Notes: generated from the sequence alone by a model not told the origin. Counted from the stretch's first letter, positions 18,414 through 27,784 are shown. The stretch: DNA of 64,000 nucleotides from Echinicola jeungdonensis (GCF_030409905.1 NZ_JAUFQT010000002.1:248001-312000); one strand, 5' to 3'. Program-made: numbers and translations.

Positions 18414-19073
18414 ATGTTTTCACAGACTGAAGAGAATTATTTAAAAGCATTATTATCCTTGACCCAGGAACACGGAGAAGCAACAGTAAATAGTTTGAGT
18501 AAGCGTTTGGATATCAAAAAATCTACTGTCAATAGCATGATCAAAAAGTTGGCAGAAAAAGGTTTGGTGATTTATGAGAGCTATAAACCCATTCAACTTA
18601 CGGAGGAGGGAGAAAGGGAAGCTTCTTTGATAGTACGTAAACACCGCCTTACTGAAATATTTTTGGTGGAAAAAATGGGTTTTGGTTGGGAAAAGGTTCA
18701 TCATATTGCCGAACAGATAGAGCATATTCGATCCCCGGAATTTTTTGAAAAAATGGATGAATTATTAGGTTACCCAAAGTTCGATCCACATGGTTCTCCC
18801 ATTCCAGATAAAAATGGAAAAATCATCAAATTGGATTATCAAAAATTAAGTGATTGTAGTGCAGGGGAGTCGGTAAAAATAGTTGCTGTTTCCAATTCCT
18901 CCCGTGAATTTCTGGAATTTTTGGACAAAAGGGATTTGACATTGGGAACAACTGTTGAGATTTTGACCATTGAATCCATCGATAAAAGCATGACCATCCG
19001 TTATGATAAAGGCAGGGAAGAAACTTTAAGTCATATAGTTTGTGACAGGCTTTTGGTATCAGATCCTGATTAG
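18414..19073 (+). CDS. DtxR/MntR-family metal-dependent transcriptional regulator
   Basis: About 219 residues from the ATG giving MFSQTEENYLKAL; a GTG at 18399 would add five residues. The N-terminal winged helix-turn-helix (about residues 1-60) includes VNSLSKRLDIKKSTVNSMIKKL. The dimerisation and metal-binding domain (about 65-140) contains EIFLVEKMGFGWEKVHHIAEQIEH, with the histidines and acids typical of DtxR/MntR metal sites. The C-terminal SH3-like FeoA domain (about 145-215) starts near LSDCSAGESVKIVAVS. It presumably represses the divergent TonB receptor and thioredoxin genes when Mn2+ or Fe2+ is plentiful. Confidence 0.92.
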   Translation: MFSQTEENYLKALLSLTQEHGEATVNSLSKRLDIKKSTVNSMIKKLAEKGLVIYESYKPIQLTEEGEREASLIVRKHRLTEIFLVEKMGFGWEKVHHIAEQIEHIRSPEFFEKMDELLGYPKFDPHGSPIPDKNGKIIKLDYQKLSDCSAGESVKIVAVSNSSREFLEFLDKRDLTLGTTVEILTIESIDKSMTIRYDKGREETLSHIVCDRLLVSDPD

Positions 19074-19257
19074 GAGAATTGGAGAAAAACCAGGTTGGTT
19101 TTTTATTCAGGGAGTTGAATTTCAATAAGTAATTGGTCGGGGTTTCAAATTCTGACCAGCTCCGATAGTTTAGGTTTAGGTTGGTTGATTTTTAACGGTG
19201 GCTGAGTGGATTCGAAGCCAGCGTAATTAAATCAATCCGTTCTCTTTTATTTAACCT

Positions 19258-19290
19258 CTAATATCTCAAGTCTAAAATCTAATATCTCAA
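19258..19290. repeat. short tandem direct repeat of CTAATATCTCAA
   Basis: CTAATATCTCAA occurs at 19258-19269 and 19279-19290, 21 bp apart, with TCTAAAAT between. Such 'ctaaaatct' strings are common Bacteroidota intergenic filler. The second copy overlaps the end of the nuclease-like gene. A GGTGGCT/AGCCAGC hairpin-like element lies just before it (about 19196-19222). Confidence 0.4.
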
Positions 19291-20145
19291 TTCTATTTCA
19301 GCCATGACTGGGAAATGGTCCGAAGGGTACCGATTATGATAGGTGTCAGTTAGAATGCCATACTTTTTAACTTTAACGGATTCACTGACAAAAATATGGT
19401 CAATTCTTCGGTCGGAGCTTTTAGAAATATCGAAGCTGTTGAAAGTACCATTATTGGCGTAGCGAAGTTGGGCTGCATTAAAGCAGTCTTTCAATTCTGA
19501 AGAATTCTCCAATAAATAATAAGCGGGGTTTTCCTGATCCACATTGAAGTCCCCTAAAAGCATTACCGGAAGGCCATTTTGGCTGTATTCCTTTATTTTA
19601 TTCAGGATTAATTGAGCACTTTTCTGGCGTGCTGCAGTACCTACATGGTCAAAATGGGTATTGAAAACGAAAAACTGATTGCCATTATTTATGTCCTTCA
19701 ATTTCGCCCAGGTGCAGATTCTAGGCAATGCTGCGTCCCAACCTATGTTAGGCTTGCTGGTATCCGTGGAGAGCCAAAAGGTATTGCTTTCTAAAAGCTT
19801 GAATTTCTCCTTGTTGTAAAATACGGCGGAATATTCTCCTTTTTGCCTGCCATCATCCCTAGCCACTCCCACATATTCAAATTGGGGCAAATGTTTTTTA
19901 AGGTATTCCACTTGGTGGTGCAAGCCTTCCTGAGTACCAAAAATGTCAAAACCATGAAATTTGATTAAATTAGCAACCACTTCTTTTCGATTGTCCCAAT
20001 GGTTGGGTGCATCTCCAGGATTATCAAAGCGGATATTATAAGTAGCGATTCTCATAATGTTAGCTTGGGCTAGTGATTTGGTGGAAAAGGCAAGACAAAG
20101 CAGCATCCATAAAAAAAAGCACAGCGAGAAATTCCGAAATTTCAT
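19279..20145 (-). CDS. secreted endonuclease/exonuclease/phosphatase family protein
   Basis: A 288-residue member of the EEP (DNase I-like) superfamily with a signal peptide (LCFFLWMLLCLAFSTKSLAQ). Diagnostic segments in order are RIATYNIRFDNPGD, GTQEGLHHQ, VFNTHFDHVG, LLGDFNVD, SSDRRIDHIF and YPSDHFPV, which supply the metal ligands and the catalytic His-Asp. Family members cleave nucleic acids, phospholipids or sugar phosphates; the secreted Bacteroidota type is often called a phosphodiesterase without a known substrate. It lies 20 bp after the transglutaminase gene on the same strand but is probably not functionally linked to it. Confidence 0.92.
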   Translation of the reverse strand: MKFRNFSLCFFLWMLLCLAFSTKSLAQANIMRIATYNIRFDNPGDAPNHWDNRKEVVANLIKFHGFDIFGTQEGLHHQVEYLKKHLPQFEYVGVARDDGRQKGEYSAVFYNKEKFKLLESNTFWLSTDTSKPNIGWDAALPRICTWAKLKDINNGNQFFVFNTHFDHVGTAARQKSAQLILNKIKEYSQNGLPVMLLGDFNVDQENPAYYLLENSSELKDCFNAAQLRYANNGTFNSFDISKSSDRRIDHIFVSESVKVKKYGILTDTYHNRYPSDHFPVMAEIELRY

Positions 20146-20164
20146 TGAATTGAATTTTTAACTA

Positions 20165-21043
20165 TTATGATTTTTTCAAGGGCAAGGATTTGATTTCTAC
20201 ATAACTTTCCATTTTGGATTCGGCAGTTCCTCCATAAGTTCCTTGGACCGGCAAGGTATGGGAAGGATCAAAACTGGCCGTTAAAGGAAAATATAAATGA
20301 TCAGTGAGTAATCCAAGGTTGGGATCCAGCCCGATCCAACCCGCTCCGGGATAATAAGCTTCCACCCAGGCATGCAGTTCATGGCCTTCTTCCAGTTCGG
20401 GATTAAAAGCATACCCACTAACAAACCTGCAGGCAATGCCCTCCCCCCTCAATAGCTGGATTAAGAGCCAACTTAAGTCCCTGCAAGAACCCTTTTTTTC
20501 ATTTAGGCATTTTTCCGGGGGCCAAATCCCTTCATCTTCACGGATAAGATGCTTGCAATGGCCATGCACTTCAGCAGTCAATTGGATAAGAAAACCTAAT
20601 ATATCTTGGCAACGGGATTTGACTTTTTGAGAAAAAGCCATTAATACCGGAGAAGAATGGGGGACAAGATAAGCTTTTAAATAGGCATGATCGCTGGCAG
20701 GATATTGGACTTGTAAATTCCCTTGATCATCCAATTGGCCAAAATCAGGATCCAACAAAAAACCAAAGGGGTTAAAAGTCCTATAAAAGAGTTCTATATC
20801 CACATTGATTTGAAGGGATTCAGTGGGCTTGTCAAACCAAAATTGTTGAAAAGGATTTCCTTCCAGACTGATTCTTTCAAAGGTACCTGCAGGATTTGGA
20901 GATATTTTGATGTCATAATGGTTGACCCGGAAATAGGTTCGCAAGGAGGGAATTAAAAATACCTGATGGGGGTTCAGCTCCACTGGCTTACTGTAATGAT
21001 AGACAGTTTTATGCCTGATTTGGAGATTATGATTATAAATCAT
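20165..21043 (-). CDS. transglutaminase-like cysteine protease family protein
   Basis: A 292-residue cytosolic protein with an N-terminal bacterial transglutaminase N-domain (about residues 8-95) and a transglutaminase-like catalytic core. The triad is visible: Cys in GSCRDLSWL, His in ELHAWVEAY, and Asp in GLDPNLG. It overlaps the Anbu gene by 11 bp and is the last gene of the ATP-grasp/alpha-E/Anbu/transglutaminase operon. In such operons it is thought to cut or form isopeptide/peptide bonds on a product made by the ATP-grasp ligase (hypothesis of Iyer and Aravind on amidoligase systems). Confidence 0.93.
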   Translation of the reverse strand: MIYNHNLQIRHKTVYHYSKPVELNPHQVFLIPSLRTYFRVNHYDIKISPNPAGTFERISLEGNPFQQFWFDKPTESLQINVDIELFYRTFNPFGFLLDPDFGQLDDQGNLQVQYPASDHAYLKAYLVPHSSPVLMAFSQKVKSRCQDILGFLIQLTAEVHGHCKHLIREDEGIWPPEKCLNEKKGSCRDLSWLLIQLLRGEGIACRFVSGYAFNPELEEGHELHAWVEAYYPGAGWIGLDPNLGLLTDHLYFPLTASFDPSHTLPVQGTYGGTAESKMESYVEIKSLPLKKS

Positions 21044-21776
21044 TGCTATGGGGTTCTTGGTCTACAAAGGCTTTTTGTAAAATTTCAGCAGGCAAATCGT
21101 TAATGGATTCCTTTAAGCGGTTATTCCAAAAATTGGAAATATGAATCAATTCATCCAGTTCAAATCTTCTTTCCACCACATGAAATTGGTCGTTTTCCAA
21201 GATTACAGTGTCAATGGGGAAATCCACGTCATTTACAGAAATCCGGGTAGCATCAAAAGCCAAAAATGCGGTCTTCATGGCAAAATCCAATGATTCTTCA
21301 TAAGAAAGCGACCTTCTAAGTACAGGATTCCCAAAACCCGAATTCCCAATGATCACAAAGGGGGTTCCCTTTCGTATTTCGATCCAGTTTCCTTGTGGGT
21401 AAAGCAGGTAAAGTCTTGGTTCATCATCCTCTTGAAGTTGCCCTCCAATTATTGAATGAAGGTTAAACGTCATTCCGGATTCTTCCAAAGCTTCTTTATC
21501 TTCACGAGCAACTCGTCGTATTTGGCTGCCAAATTCATTGACGGCTTTATAAAGTTTATTGAAATTGTCATCTTGCTGTTCGATGACTTCGGTAAAGTAA
21601 GTAATGGCTTTATCCCTGACCGAGCGTAATCCAGAAGTCATGATAAAGAAGGAGTGTTTTTCTTTATTGACCACAAACACCTTTTTGGAGGTGGTTGTTT
21701 CTGTACCCGATGTTATCCTGGTATCGGAGAGGCCGATCAAGCCAAATTGGGTTTTGATCCCTAAACAAAAAGTCAT
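21033..21776 (-). CDS. Anbu-type proteasome-like peptidase
   Basis: A 247-residue Ntn-hydrolase fold protein starting MTFCLGIKT; Thr2 would become the nucleophile after Met removal, as in proteasome beta subunits and Anbu. The GLIGLSDTRIT segment at about residues 12-22 carries the expected Asp, and KKVFVVNK the expected Lys region. Anbu is known as an ancestral proteasome-like assembly encoded with circularly permuted ATP-grasp, alpha-E and transglutaminase genes, exactly the context here. The start codon overlaps the alpha-E stop as ATGA, indicating translational coupling. Confidence 0.9.
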   Translation of the reverse strand: MTFCLGIKTQFGLIGLSDTRITSGTETTTSKKVFVVNKEKHSFFIMTSGLRSVRDKAITYFTEVIEQQDDNFNKLYKAVNEFGSQIRRVAREDKEALEESGMTFNLHSIIGGQLQEDDEPRLYLLYPQGNWIEIRKGTPFVIIGNSGFGNPVLRRSLSYEESLDFAMKTAFLAFDATRISVNDVDFPIDTVILENDQFHVVERRFELDELIHISNFWNNRLKESINDLPAEILQKAFVDQEPHSNDL

Positions 21777-22753
21777 GCTTGTTCCTGATTTTGAATGCTA
21801 ATATTTTCTTTTACCTGGAAGAAATGTTTTTCAATTTCAATGGAGAGTTTATTTAATTTTTTTTGAAGGTTGTCCATATATTCATGGACACCGGTATTGA
21901 TAAGATCGTTTACATCTCCAAATTCCAATTGGGACCTAAGGCCTCCCAGTGATTTTTCTGCCTGATTAATATACCCCTCCTCAGGGGATTCTGAAATTTT
22001 GCGTAAACATAATTCTGCTTCTTTCATGCAAAAATATATGGACCTGGGGAAGTATTTATTGAGGGTCAAAAATTCCACTACATTTGAAGGTTGTATATGT
22101 CCATACAACCTTCGGTAAGTGTTGAATCCCGTTACCGATTTCAATAGGGCCATCCAATGAAGGTAGTCAAGCGGAGTTCCTACCTCCTGGGGGGAAGGAA
22201 GTAAAATATGGTATTTTACATCCAGGATCCTGCTGGTTTTATCCGCCCTTTCCAGGTAAAGTCCCAATTGCCGAAAATACCAACCTTCTGTCCTTGCAAT
22301 GGTGGCCTCAGCAAGTCCATACAAAAGAATTACCCTATTTTTGACTTCATTAAAAAATTTTCTGGGATCATCTTTTTCCCAGATTTCCTTTTCAATTCCT
22401 TTTTTAACAAAATGGTAAAGCTCATTGATTTTTTCCCAGGTTTCTTTGGTCAGGTTTTCCCGGATAATCCTTGCATTTTCCCGGGCTTTGGTCACGGAAG
22501 AAAGGATAGAATTGGGGTTGTCCTTATCCATTCCCAGAAAGTGAATGACATTTTTCCGGTTTGGAGTTGAATATTTGGATTGGAAAATGGGCTGGTCACC
22601 AGAAGCAAGCACCAAGGGCTCCCATTGTTCTTTCAAGTCCGATGGCAGATCTTGCATCAGGTTGAAATTTACATCAATAAATCGGGCATAATTTTCGGCC
22701 CTTTCCAGGTACCTACCCAACCAATAAATAGAATTTGCAACGCGGCTTAGCAT
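21773..22753 (-). CDS. alpha-E domain protein
   Basis: A 326-residue all-helical alpha-E domain protein beginning MLSRVANSIYWLGRYLERAENYARF, the family signature. Alpha-E proteins have no proven activity; they always travel with circularly permuted ATP-grasp genes and are thought to help synthesise or modify a peptide. It is flanked by the ATP-grasp gene 7 bp upstream and the Anbu gene, which overlaps it by 4 bp. No membrane segments or signal peptide are seen. Confidence 0.95.
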   Translation of the reverse strand: MLSRVANSIYWLGRYLERAENYARFIDVNFNLMQDLPSDLKEQWEPLVLASGDQPIFQSKYSTPNRKNVIHFLGMDKDNPNSILSSVTKARENARIIRENLTKETWEKINELYHFVKKGIEKEIWEKDDPRKFFNEVKNRVILLYGLAEATIARTEGWYFRQLGLYLERADKTSRILDVKYHILLPSPQEVGTPLDYLHWMALLKSVTGFNTYRRLYGHIQPSNVVEFLTLNKYFPRSIYFCMKEAELCLRKISESPEEGYINQAEKSLGGLRSQLEFGDVNDLINTGVHEYMDNLQKKLNKLSIEIEKHFFQVKENISIQNQEQA

Positions 22754-22760
22754 AGGCTGA

Positions 22761-24191
22761 TTAGTTATATAAAACCCAAGTATCTTTACTACCCCCCCCT
22801 TGGGAGCTATTGACTACCAAGGAGCCTTTTTTAAGGGCAACCCGGGTCAATGCCCCTGGAATTACTTCGATTTCCTCCCCAAACAAAATATAGGGCCTTA
22901 AGTCCACATGCCTTCCCTCAATACAACCATTTTCAGTAAAAGTAGGGACAGTAGATAAAGAAAGGGTTGGTTGAGCAATGTAATTGTTGGGGTTTTTCTC
23001 TATTAATTTTTTGAATTTTTGATGGTCTTCTTTGCTGGATTTTGGACCGATTAACATTCCGTATCCTCCTGCAGCATTGGTTTCTTTCACTACCAATTGG
23101 TCAATATGTTCCAAAACATATTTCCGGTCTTCCTCTTTTCGGCATAAGTAAGTAGGGACATTGTTGAGTATGGGCGCTTCGTCCAAATAGTATTTAATAA
23201 TATCCGGCATAAAAGCATAAACTGCTTTGTCATCCGCTACTCCCGTACCTGGGGCATTGGCCAAGGCAATATTTCCAGCTCTATATGCATCAAATAATCC
23301 AGGTACTCCCAAAACAGAATCAGGATTGAAAGCCATTGGGTCCAAATAAGTGTCATCTATCCTTCGATAAAGCACATCAATTTGTTCCAAGCCTTTGGTG
23401 GTTTGCATATAAACTTTTTTGTCCTGAACCAATAAATCCTGGCCAATCACCAATTCTACCCCCATTTGCAAAGCCAAATAGGAATGTTCATAATAGGCAG
23501 AATTATAAATACCAGGAGTCAGCACCCCAACGACTGGTTTGGGCTTATCTGACAAATACTGCAACATGTTCAGCAGCTTGGTGGGATAATTTGATACGGG
23601 TCTTACCCCCAAATGATTGAAAAGGTCAGGGTAGGCCCTTTTGATGATTTCCCTACTTTCAAGCATATAGCTTACTCCTGAAGGACATCTCAGGTTGTCT
23701 TCCAAAATATAATATTCTCCTTTATTGTCCCGGATAAGGTCTGTACCTGTGATATGGCACCAGATGCCTTTGGGTGGAGTCAGTCCAATGCATGGTTTCA
23801 AATAATCCTTACTCCCAAGGACCAAATCTTCAGGAATGATTTTGTCTTTTAGGATTTTTTGTTCATTATAAATGTCTTGAATAAATAAATTTAGTGCATG
23901 GGTCCTTTGCTTAAGGCCTGCTTCAATATGTTGCCATTCTGAATTGGAAATGACTCTTGGAATCACATCCAAATGCAATATTTTTTCCAGCCCTTGATTA
24001 TCATGATAGACATTAAAGGTCATGCCCATGGAAACCTGGGCTTTGTTGGCTGAAAATTGTAGCTGTTTTAGCCTTTTTTTGGATACGTTTTGGAGAAATT
24101 CCTGAATGGAATTGTAGTGTTGCCTGCAATTTCCATCCTCCAAAAACATTTCATCAAAAAATCCATTATTTTGATATTTGCTTAAATCCAT
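22761..24191 (-). CDS. circularly permuted type 2 ATP-grasp protein
   Basis: A 476-residue ATP-dependent carboxylate-amine ligase-like protein of the DUF404/DUF407 type. Visible segments include QRTHALNLFIQDIYNEQ, VLEDNLRCPSGVSYMLE-like YILEDNLRCPSGVSYM, VPTYLC, VVKETNAAGGYGMLIGP and EGRHVDLRPYILFG, which carry the nucleotide- and metal-binding residues. Family members are predicted to form peptide or amide bonds. It is the first gene of the four-gene operon reading leftwards to the transglutaminase. The product of the pathway is unknown. Confidence 0.95.
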   Translation of the reverse strand: MDLSKYQNNGFFDEMFLEDGNCRQHYNSIQEFLQNVSKKRLKQLQFSANKAQVSMGMTFNVYHDNQGLEKILHLDVIPRVISNSEWQHIEAGLKQRTHALNLFIQDIYNEQKILKDKIIPEDLVLGSKDYLKPCIGLTPPKGIWCHITGTDLIRDNKGEYYILEDNLRCPSGVSYMLESREIIKRAYPDLFNHLGVRPVSNYPTKLLNMLQYLSDKPKPVVGVLTPGIYNSAYYEHSYLALQMGVELVIGQDLLVQDKKVYMQTTKGLEQIDVLYRRIDDTYLDPMAFNPDSVLGVPGLFDAYRAGNIALANAPGTGVADDKAVYAFMPDIIKYYLDEAPILNNVPTYLCRKEEDRKYVLEHIDQLVVKETNAAGGYGMLIGPKSSKEDHQKFKKLIEKNPNNYIAQPTLSLSTVPTFTENGCIEGRHVDLRPYILFGEEIEVIPGALTRVALKKGSLVVNSSQGGGSKDTWVLYN

Positions 24192-24502
24192 AGCTTACTC
24201 AATATTTTATGGTGATTGAGAATCCTTATAATTTATAATATATTTTGAACTATTGGAAGGTTGGGGGTGAAAAATATAATGTAGGGCCAGTTTTTTTGGA
24301 TTTTGAAGTATCTCAAAACTAAAATTACCCGAATGGCAATTGGGCCAATATGGATTGGGGGAGAGCTCAAAGATTTACCCAAAAACTCTGACCAACCAGT
24401 GGAAGAAGTTGAATTGATCCCTATGGGTGGAGCAAGGTTGAAAATCAGTGTTTTTCCTGAATTAAAACAATAAATTTAACTATCAAACTAAATTAAACCA
24501 TT
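24192..24502. other. intergenic region before the GH2 gene
   Basis: Apart from the glycosidase-like remnant at 24333-24473 described separately, it holds only AT-rich sequence with no recognised promoter motif. The remnant ends 29 bp before the GH2 start. Confidence 0.4.
24333..24473 (+). pseudogene. C-terminal remnant of a glycosidase-like protein
   Basis: An open frame of 46 residues, which also continues upstream to a TAG near 24282. Its end (VEEVELIPMGGARLKISVFP) resembles the C-terminus of large Bacteroidota glycoside hydrolases of the six-hairpin/GH127-like kind, where a 'V.LIPYGCA.LRIS.FP' ending is common as I recall it. Nothing upstream resembles the rest of such an enzyme. It is best read as the tail of a deleted gene, 29 bp before the GH2 gene. 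A short novel peptide gene is a less likely alternative. Confidence 0.5.
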
Positions 24503-26335
24503 ATGAAAAAATCGTTTATACTTGGCGCAATTTTGCTCCTTACCCAGTCGGTAGTCTGGGCTCAAAATGGAGGCTGGGAGCCTGCCAAAGGGAAAATTAT
24601 GACTGAGTGGGCGGAGGAAATTGACCCTGAAAAGGTTCATCAGGAGTACCCCCGGCCCCAAATGGTCCGTGAGGACAATTGGCAAAATTTAAACGGGCTT
24701 TGGAAGTTTAAAATTCAAGCCAAAGGGAATGCAAATCCTTCTGATTACGATGGAGAAATTTTGGTTCCATTTGCAGTGGAATCCGCACTCTCAGGTGTTG
24801 GAAAAAGGGTAGGAAAGGGAAATGAACTATGGTACAGAACCAGTTTTGATGTAAAAACCTCTCGGAGAGAACGTGTTGTATTACATTTTGGTGCTGTGGA
24901 CTGGGAAGCTGAAGTGTTTATCAATGGAGAATCAGTTGGAATCCATAAAGGAGGCTATACTCCTTTTTCCTTTGACATTACCGATAAGCTAAAAGGAAGA
25001 CGAAACAATGAATTGGTAGTAAGGGTTTGGGATCCTACAGACGAGGGGCCTCAACCCAGGGGAAAGCAAGTTAACAATCCAAATGGAATTTGGTATACTC
25101 CGGTAACCGGGATATGGCAAACAGTTTGGACTGAAACGGTTCCAGAAAGCCATATTGTCGCCACAAAAAACACTCCTAATGTGGATGCCGAAACTTTGAC
25201 TGTTGAAACAGAGGTTGCCAATTCCCAAAGCAATCAAAAGGTAAAGGTGAAAGCTTTGGCAGAAGGAAAAGTGGTGGCTGAAAAAGAAGTAGGAGTAGGG
25301 GAACCTGCTGTACTTAATATTAAAAATCCCCAACTCTGGGGCCCTGGAAACCCGTTCCTTTATGATCTGGAAGTGAGTTTGGTGAGAGGAAACAGAAAAA
25401 TTGATGAGATAGAAAGCTATGCAGCCATGCGAAAAGTCAGCATGGAAAAAGATGAAAATGGCGTTCTGCGCATGTTGTTAAATGATGAATTTGTTTTTCA
25501 ATATGGGCCTCTGGATCAGGGATGGTGGCCTGATGGCCTTTATACTGCTCCAAGTGAGGAGGCCTTGGTTTTTGATATTATCAAAACCCAGGAAATGGGA
25601 TTCAATATGATTCGAAAGCATGTGAAAGTGGAGCCTGCCAGATGGTATTATCATTGTGATAAAATGGGAATGCTGGTTTGGCAGGATATGCCAAATGGCG
25701 ACCATGGAAACCAATGGAACCCAAGACCTGGAATCATAGGTGTAGGAACTGAAAGAGATAGAAGCCCAGAGTCTGAGGCGATATACAAAAAGGAGTGGAA
25801 GGAAATTATCGACGCCAATTATAATTTCCCATCTATTGTCGTTTGGGTTCCTTTTAATGAGGCTTGGGGGCAGTTCAAAACTGTTGAGAACGTAAACTGG
25901 ACTGTAAATTATGATCCAACCAGACTGGTGAATGGTGCCAGTGGAGGAAATTTCCACCCTGCAGGTCAGATCATGGACTTACATAATTATCCGGATCCCG
26001 CTATGCCGGATCCGAAATTATTCGGGGATAAAATGGTTTTGACCTTGGGTGAATTTGGCGGACTTGGCTTACCAGTGGAAGGCCATACCTGGCAGGATAA
26101 AAACAACTGGGGATATCAGAGTTTCCAGACTGTTGAAGACTTGCAAAATCGCTATGCCCAAATGATGGAGAAAATAGCTGAGCTTATTCCCAAAGGTTTA
26201 TCTGCAGCAGTTTATACTCAAACCACCGATGTGGAAGTAGAAACCAATGGATTGATGACCTATGATAGAAAAGTGATCAAGCTGACCCCAGAGTTTTTAA
26301 AGAAAGTACATGAAAAACTTTATCAGGCAAAATAA
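24503..26335 (+). CDS. secreted glycoside hydrolase family 2 protein
   Basis: A 610-residue GH2 enzyme with a signal peptide (cleavage after VVWAQ). The N-terminal jelly-roll sugar-binding domain is at about residues 50-185 (NLNGLWKFKIQ, FGAVDWEAEVFINGESVG, GGYTPFSFDIT). An immunoglobulin-like domain spans about 185-285 and a TIM barrel about 285-605. The acid/base lies in VVWVPFNEAWGQ (Asn-Glu) and the candidate nucleophile in LTLGEFGGLG. It is shorter than beta-galactosidases and lacks their C-terminal domains. The substrate may be a galactoside, glucuronide or mannoside. The gene stands alone with its own terminator. Confidence 0.93.
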   Translation: MKKSFILGAILLLTQSVVWAQNGGWEPAKGKIMTEWAEEIDPEKVHQEYPRPQMVREDNWQNLNGLWKFKIQAKGNANPSDYDGEILVPFAVESALSGVGKRVGKGNELWYRTSFDVKTSRRERVVLHFGAVDWEAEVFINGESVGIHKGGYTPFSFDITDKLKGRRNNELVVRVWDPTDEGPQPRGKQVNNPNGIWYTPVTGIWQTVWTETVPESHIVATKNTPNVDAETLTVETEVANSQSNQKVKVKALAEGKVVAEKEVGVGEPAVLNIKNPQLWGPGNPFLYDLEVSLVRGNRKIDEIESYAAMRKVSMEKDENGVLRMLLNDEFVFQYGPLDQGWWPDGLYTAPSEEALVFDIIKTQEMGFNMIRKHVKVEPARWYYHCDKMGMLVWQDMPNGDHGNQWNPRPGIIGVGTERDRSPESEAIYKKEWKEIIDANYNFPSIVVWVPFNEAWGQFKTVENVNWTVNYDPTRLVNGASGGNFHPAGQIMDLHNYPDPAMPDPKLFGDKMVLTLGEFGGLGLPVEGHTWQDKNNWGYQSFQTVEDLQNRYAQMMEKIAELIPKGLSAAVYTQTTDVEVETNGLMTYDRKVIKLTPEFLKKVHEKLYQAK

Positions 26336-26458
26336 ATTCAATTAATCGGTATTGGCAATTTTTCAAAAATCTCAAAAAAATGAGATCCACGAAACCGCCT
26401 CAGCGGACAAGTTTACACCAATTAGCACGAATTGAATTTATTTAACTTCGAACCTCCA

Positions 26459-26491
26459 AAAGCCCTCATTTTCCTTGAGGGCTTTTTTGGT
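26459..26491 (+). terminator. rho-independent terminator after GH2 gene
   Basis: AAGCCCTCA (26460-26468) and TGAGGGCTT (26476-26484) arms followed by TTTTGG. Just before it (about 26375-26440) is a stretch 'ccgcctcagcggac' and 'caccaattagcacgaatt' that resembles dispersed Bacteroidota intergenic filler. Confidence 0.8.
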
Positions 26492-26643
26492 TTTAAGCAT
26501 ATTAAGTTTTATTAAAAATGCCTAAGTGTAACGGTAAACAAATTAACATATAACCATTCTTTCTTATAGGGTTATTCAAATAATCCATATAAATTAATGA
26601 CAGTTTTATTTTTTAACTGATTTGATTCAAGTTGAGCCGAAAT

Positions 26644-27642
26644 ATGAAAAAGACTTTTTCCTGTATTGATGCCCATACCTGTGGAAATCCGGTGCGATTG
26701 GTAATCGGAGGGGTTCCATTTTTAAAGGGAGAAAGTGTAACCGAAAAACGGCTGTTTTTTATGGAGCATTATGATTGGATCAGGAGGGGATTGATGTTTG
26801 AGCCCCGGGGTCATGATATGATGTCCGGGGCCATGCTTTTTCCTCCCCATGATGCTGCAAATGATTTGGCTGTATTGTTTATCGAAACCAGTGGTTGTTT
26901 GCCCATGTGCGGTCATGGTACCATTGGTATTGTCACCATTGCCATAGAAGAGGGCTTGGTAATTCCCAAAGAATCAGGCAAACTACGCCTAGAAACTCCT
27001 GCGGGACTGGTTAAGGTGACTTATCAGCAAAAAATTGAAAAAGTTAAGTCGGTGAAGTTAACCAATGTGGCCAGTTTTTTAATGGCTCAAGATCTGAGGA
27101 TTAAATGTGAGGAGTTGGGAGAACTGAATTTTGATATCGCCTTTGGAGGAAATTTTTATGCCATAATTGAACCCCAGGAAAATTTCCCTGGATTGCAGCA
27201 CTTTTCTGCAGAACAATTGATTTCAATGAGCAGGAAGTTAAGGAAAAGAATAAATGAAGCTTATGATTTTGTGCATCCGGAAAACTCCAACATTTCGGGG
27301 CTAAGTCATATCCAATGGATTGGGGGGCCACTGGATAAATCCTCCAATGGTAGAAATGCAGTTTTTTATGGAGATAAGGCCATCGACCGTTCACCTTGTG
27401 GAACAGGTACCTCTGCAAGAATGGCCCAACTTCATTCAAAAGGCAAATTAAAAGTGGGGGAACCTTTTGTCAATGAAAGCTATATTGGGTCCAAATTTTC
27501 CGGGGAAATCCTGGCTACAAGCCAGGTGGGTGAATTTCCGGCCATAATTCCAAGTATTAAAGGGTGGGCTATAATAACGGGATACAATACAATTTTTTTG
27601 GATGATGAAGATCCTTATGTGTTTGGTTTTCAGGTGTTGTAG
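26644..27642 (+). CDS. proline racemase family protein, probable 4-hydroxyproline 2-epimerase
   Basis: A 332-residue enzyme from the ATG giving MKKTFSCIDAHTCGN; a TTG twelve bases earlier is also in frame. Both catalytic cysteines are present: PMCGHGT (about residue 90) and SPCGTGTSARM (about residue 254). Two Cys favour a racemase/epimerase; trans-3-hydroxyproline dehydratases have Thr at the first site. The family interconverts trans-4-hydroxy-L-proline and cis-4-hydroxy-D-proline in hydroxyproline catabolism. The 956-residue flavoprotein elsewhere in the window could oxidise a D-amino acid, but the two genes are not linked. Confidence 0.9.
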   Translation: MKKTFSCIDAHTCGNPVRLVIGGVPFLKGESVTEKRLFFMEHYDWIRRGLMFEPRGHDMMSGAMLFPPHDAANDLAVLFIETSGCLPMCGHGTIGIVTIAIEEGLVIPKESGKLRLETPAGLVKVTYQQKIEKVKSVKLTNVASFLMAQDLRIKCEELGELNFDIAFGGNFYAIIEPQENFPGLQHFSAEQLISMSRKLRKRINEAYDFVHPENSNISGLSHIQWIGGPLDKSSNGRNAVFYGDKAIDRSPCGTGTSARMAQLHSKGKLKVGEPFVNESYIGSKFSGEILATSQVGEFPAIIPSIKGWAIITGYNTIFLDDEDPYVFGFQVL

Positions 27643-27784
27643 GTAGGTGATTTGTTATTTAAAAATTGTCATTAAGAGGGATAAATGGTTGACAGTCGAC
27701 TGTGGACCAAAATTAATTTCCATTGATCTAAAATCCGATAAAATAACGTGATTGGTAAATTAATTATTAACCGATCCTCTAAAA

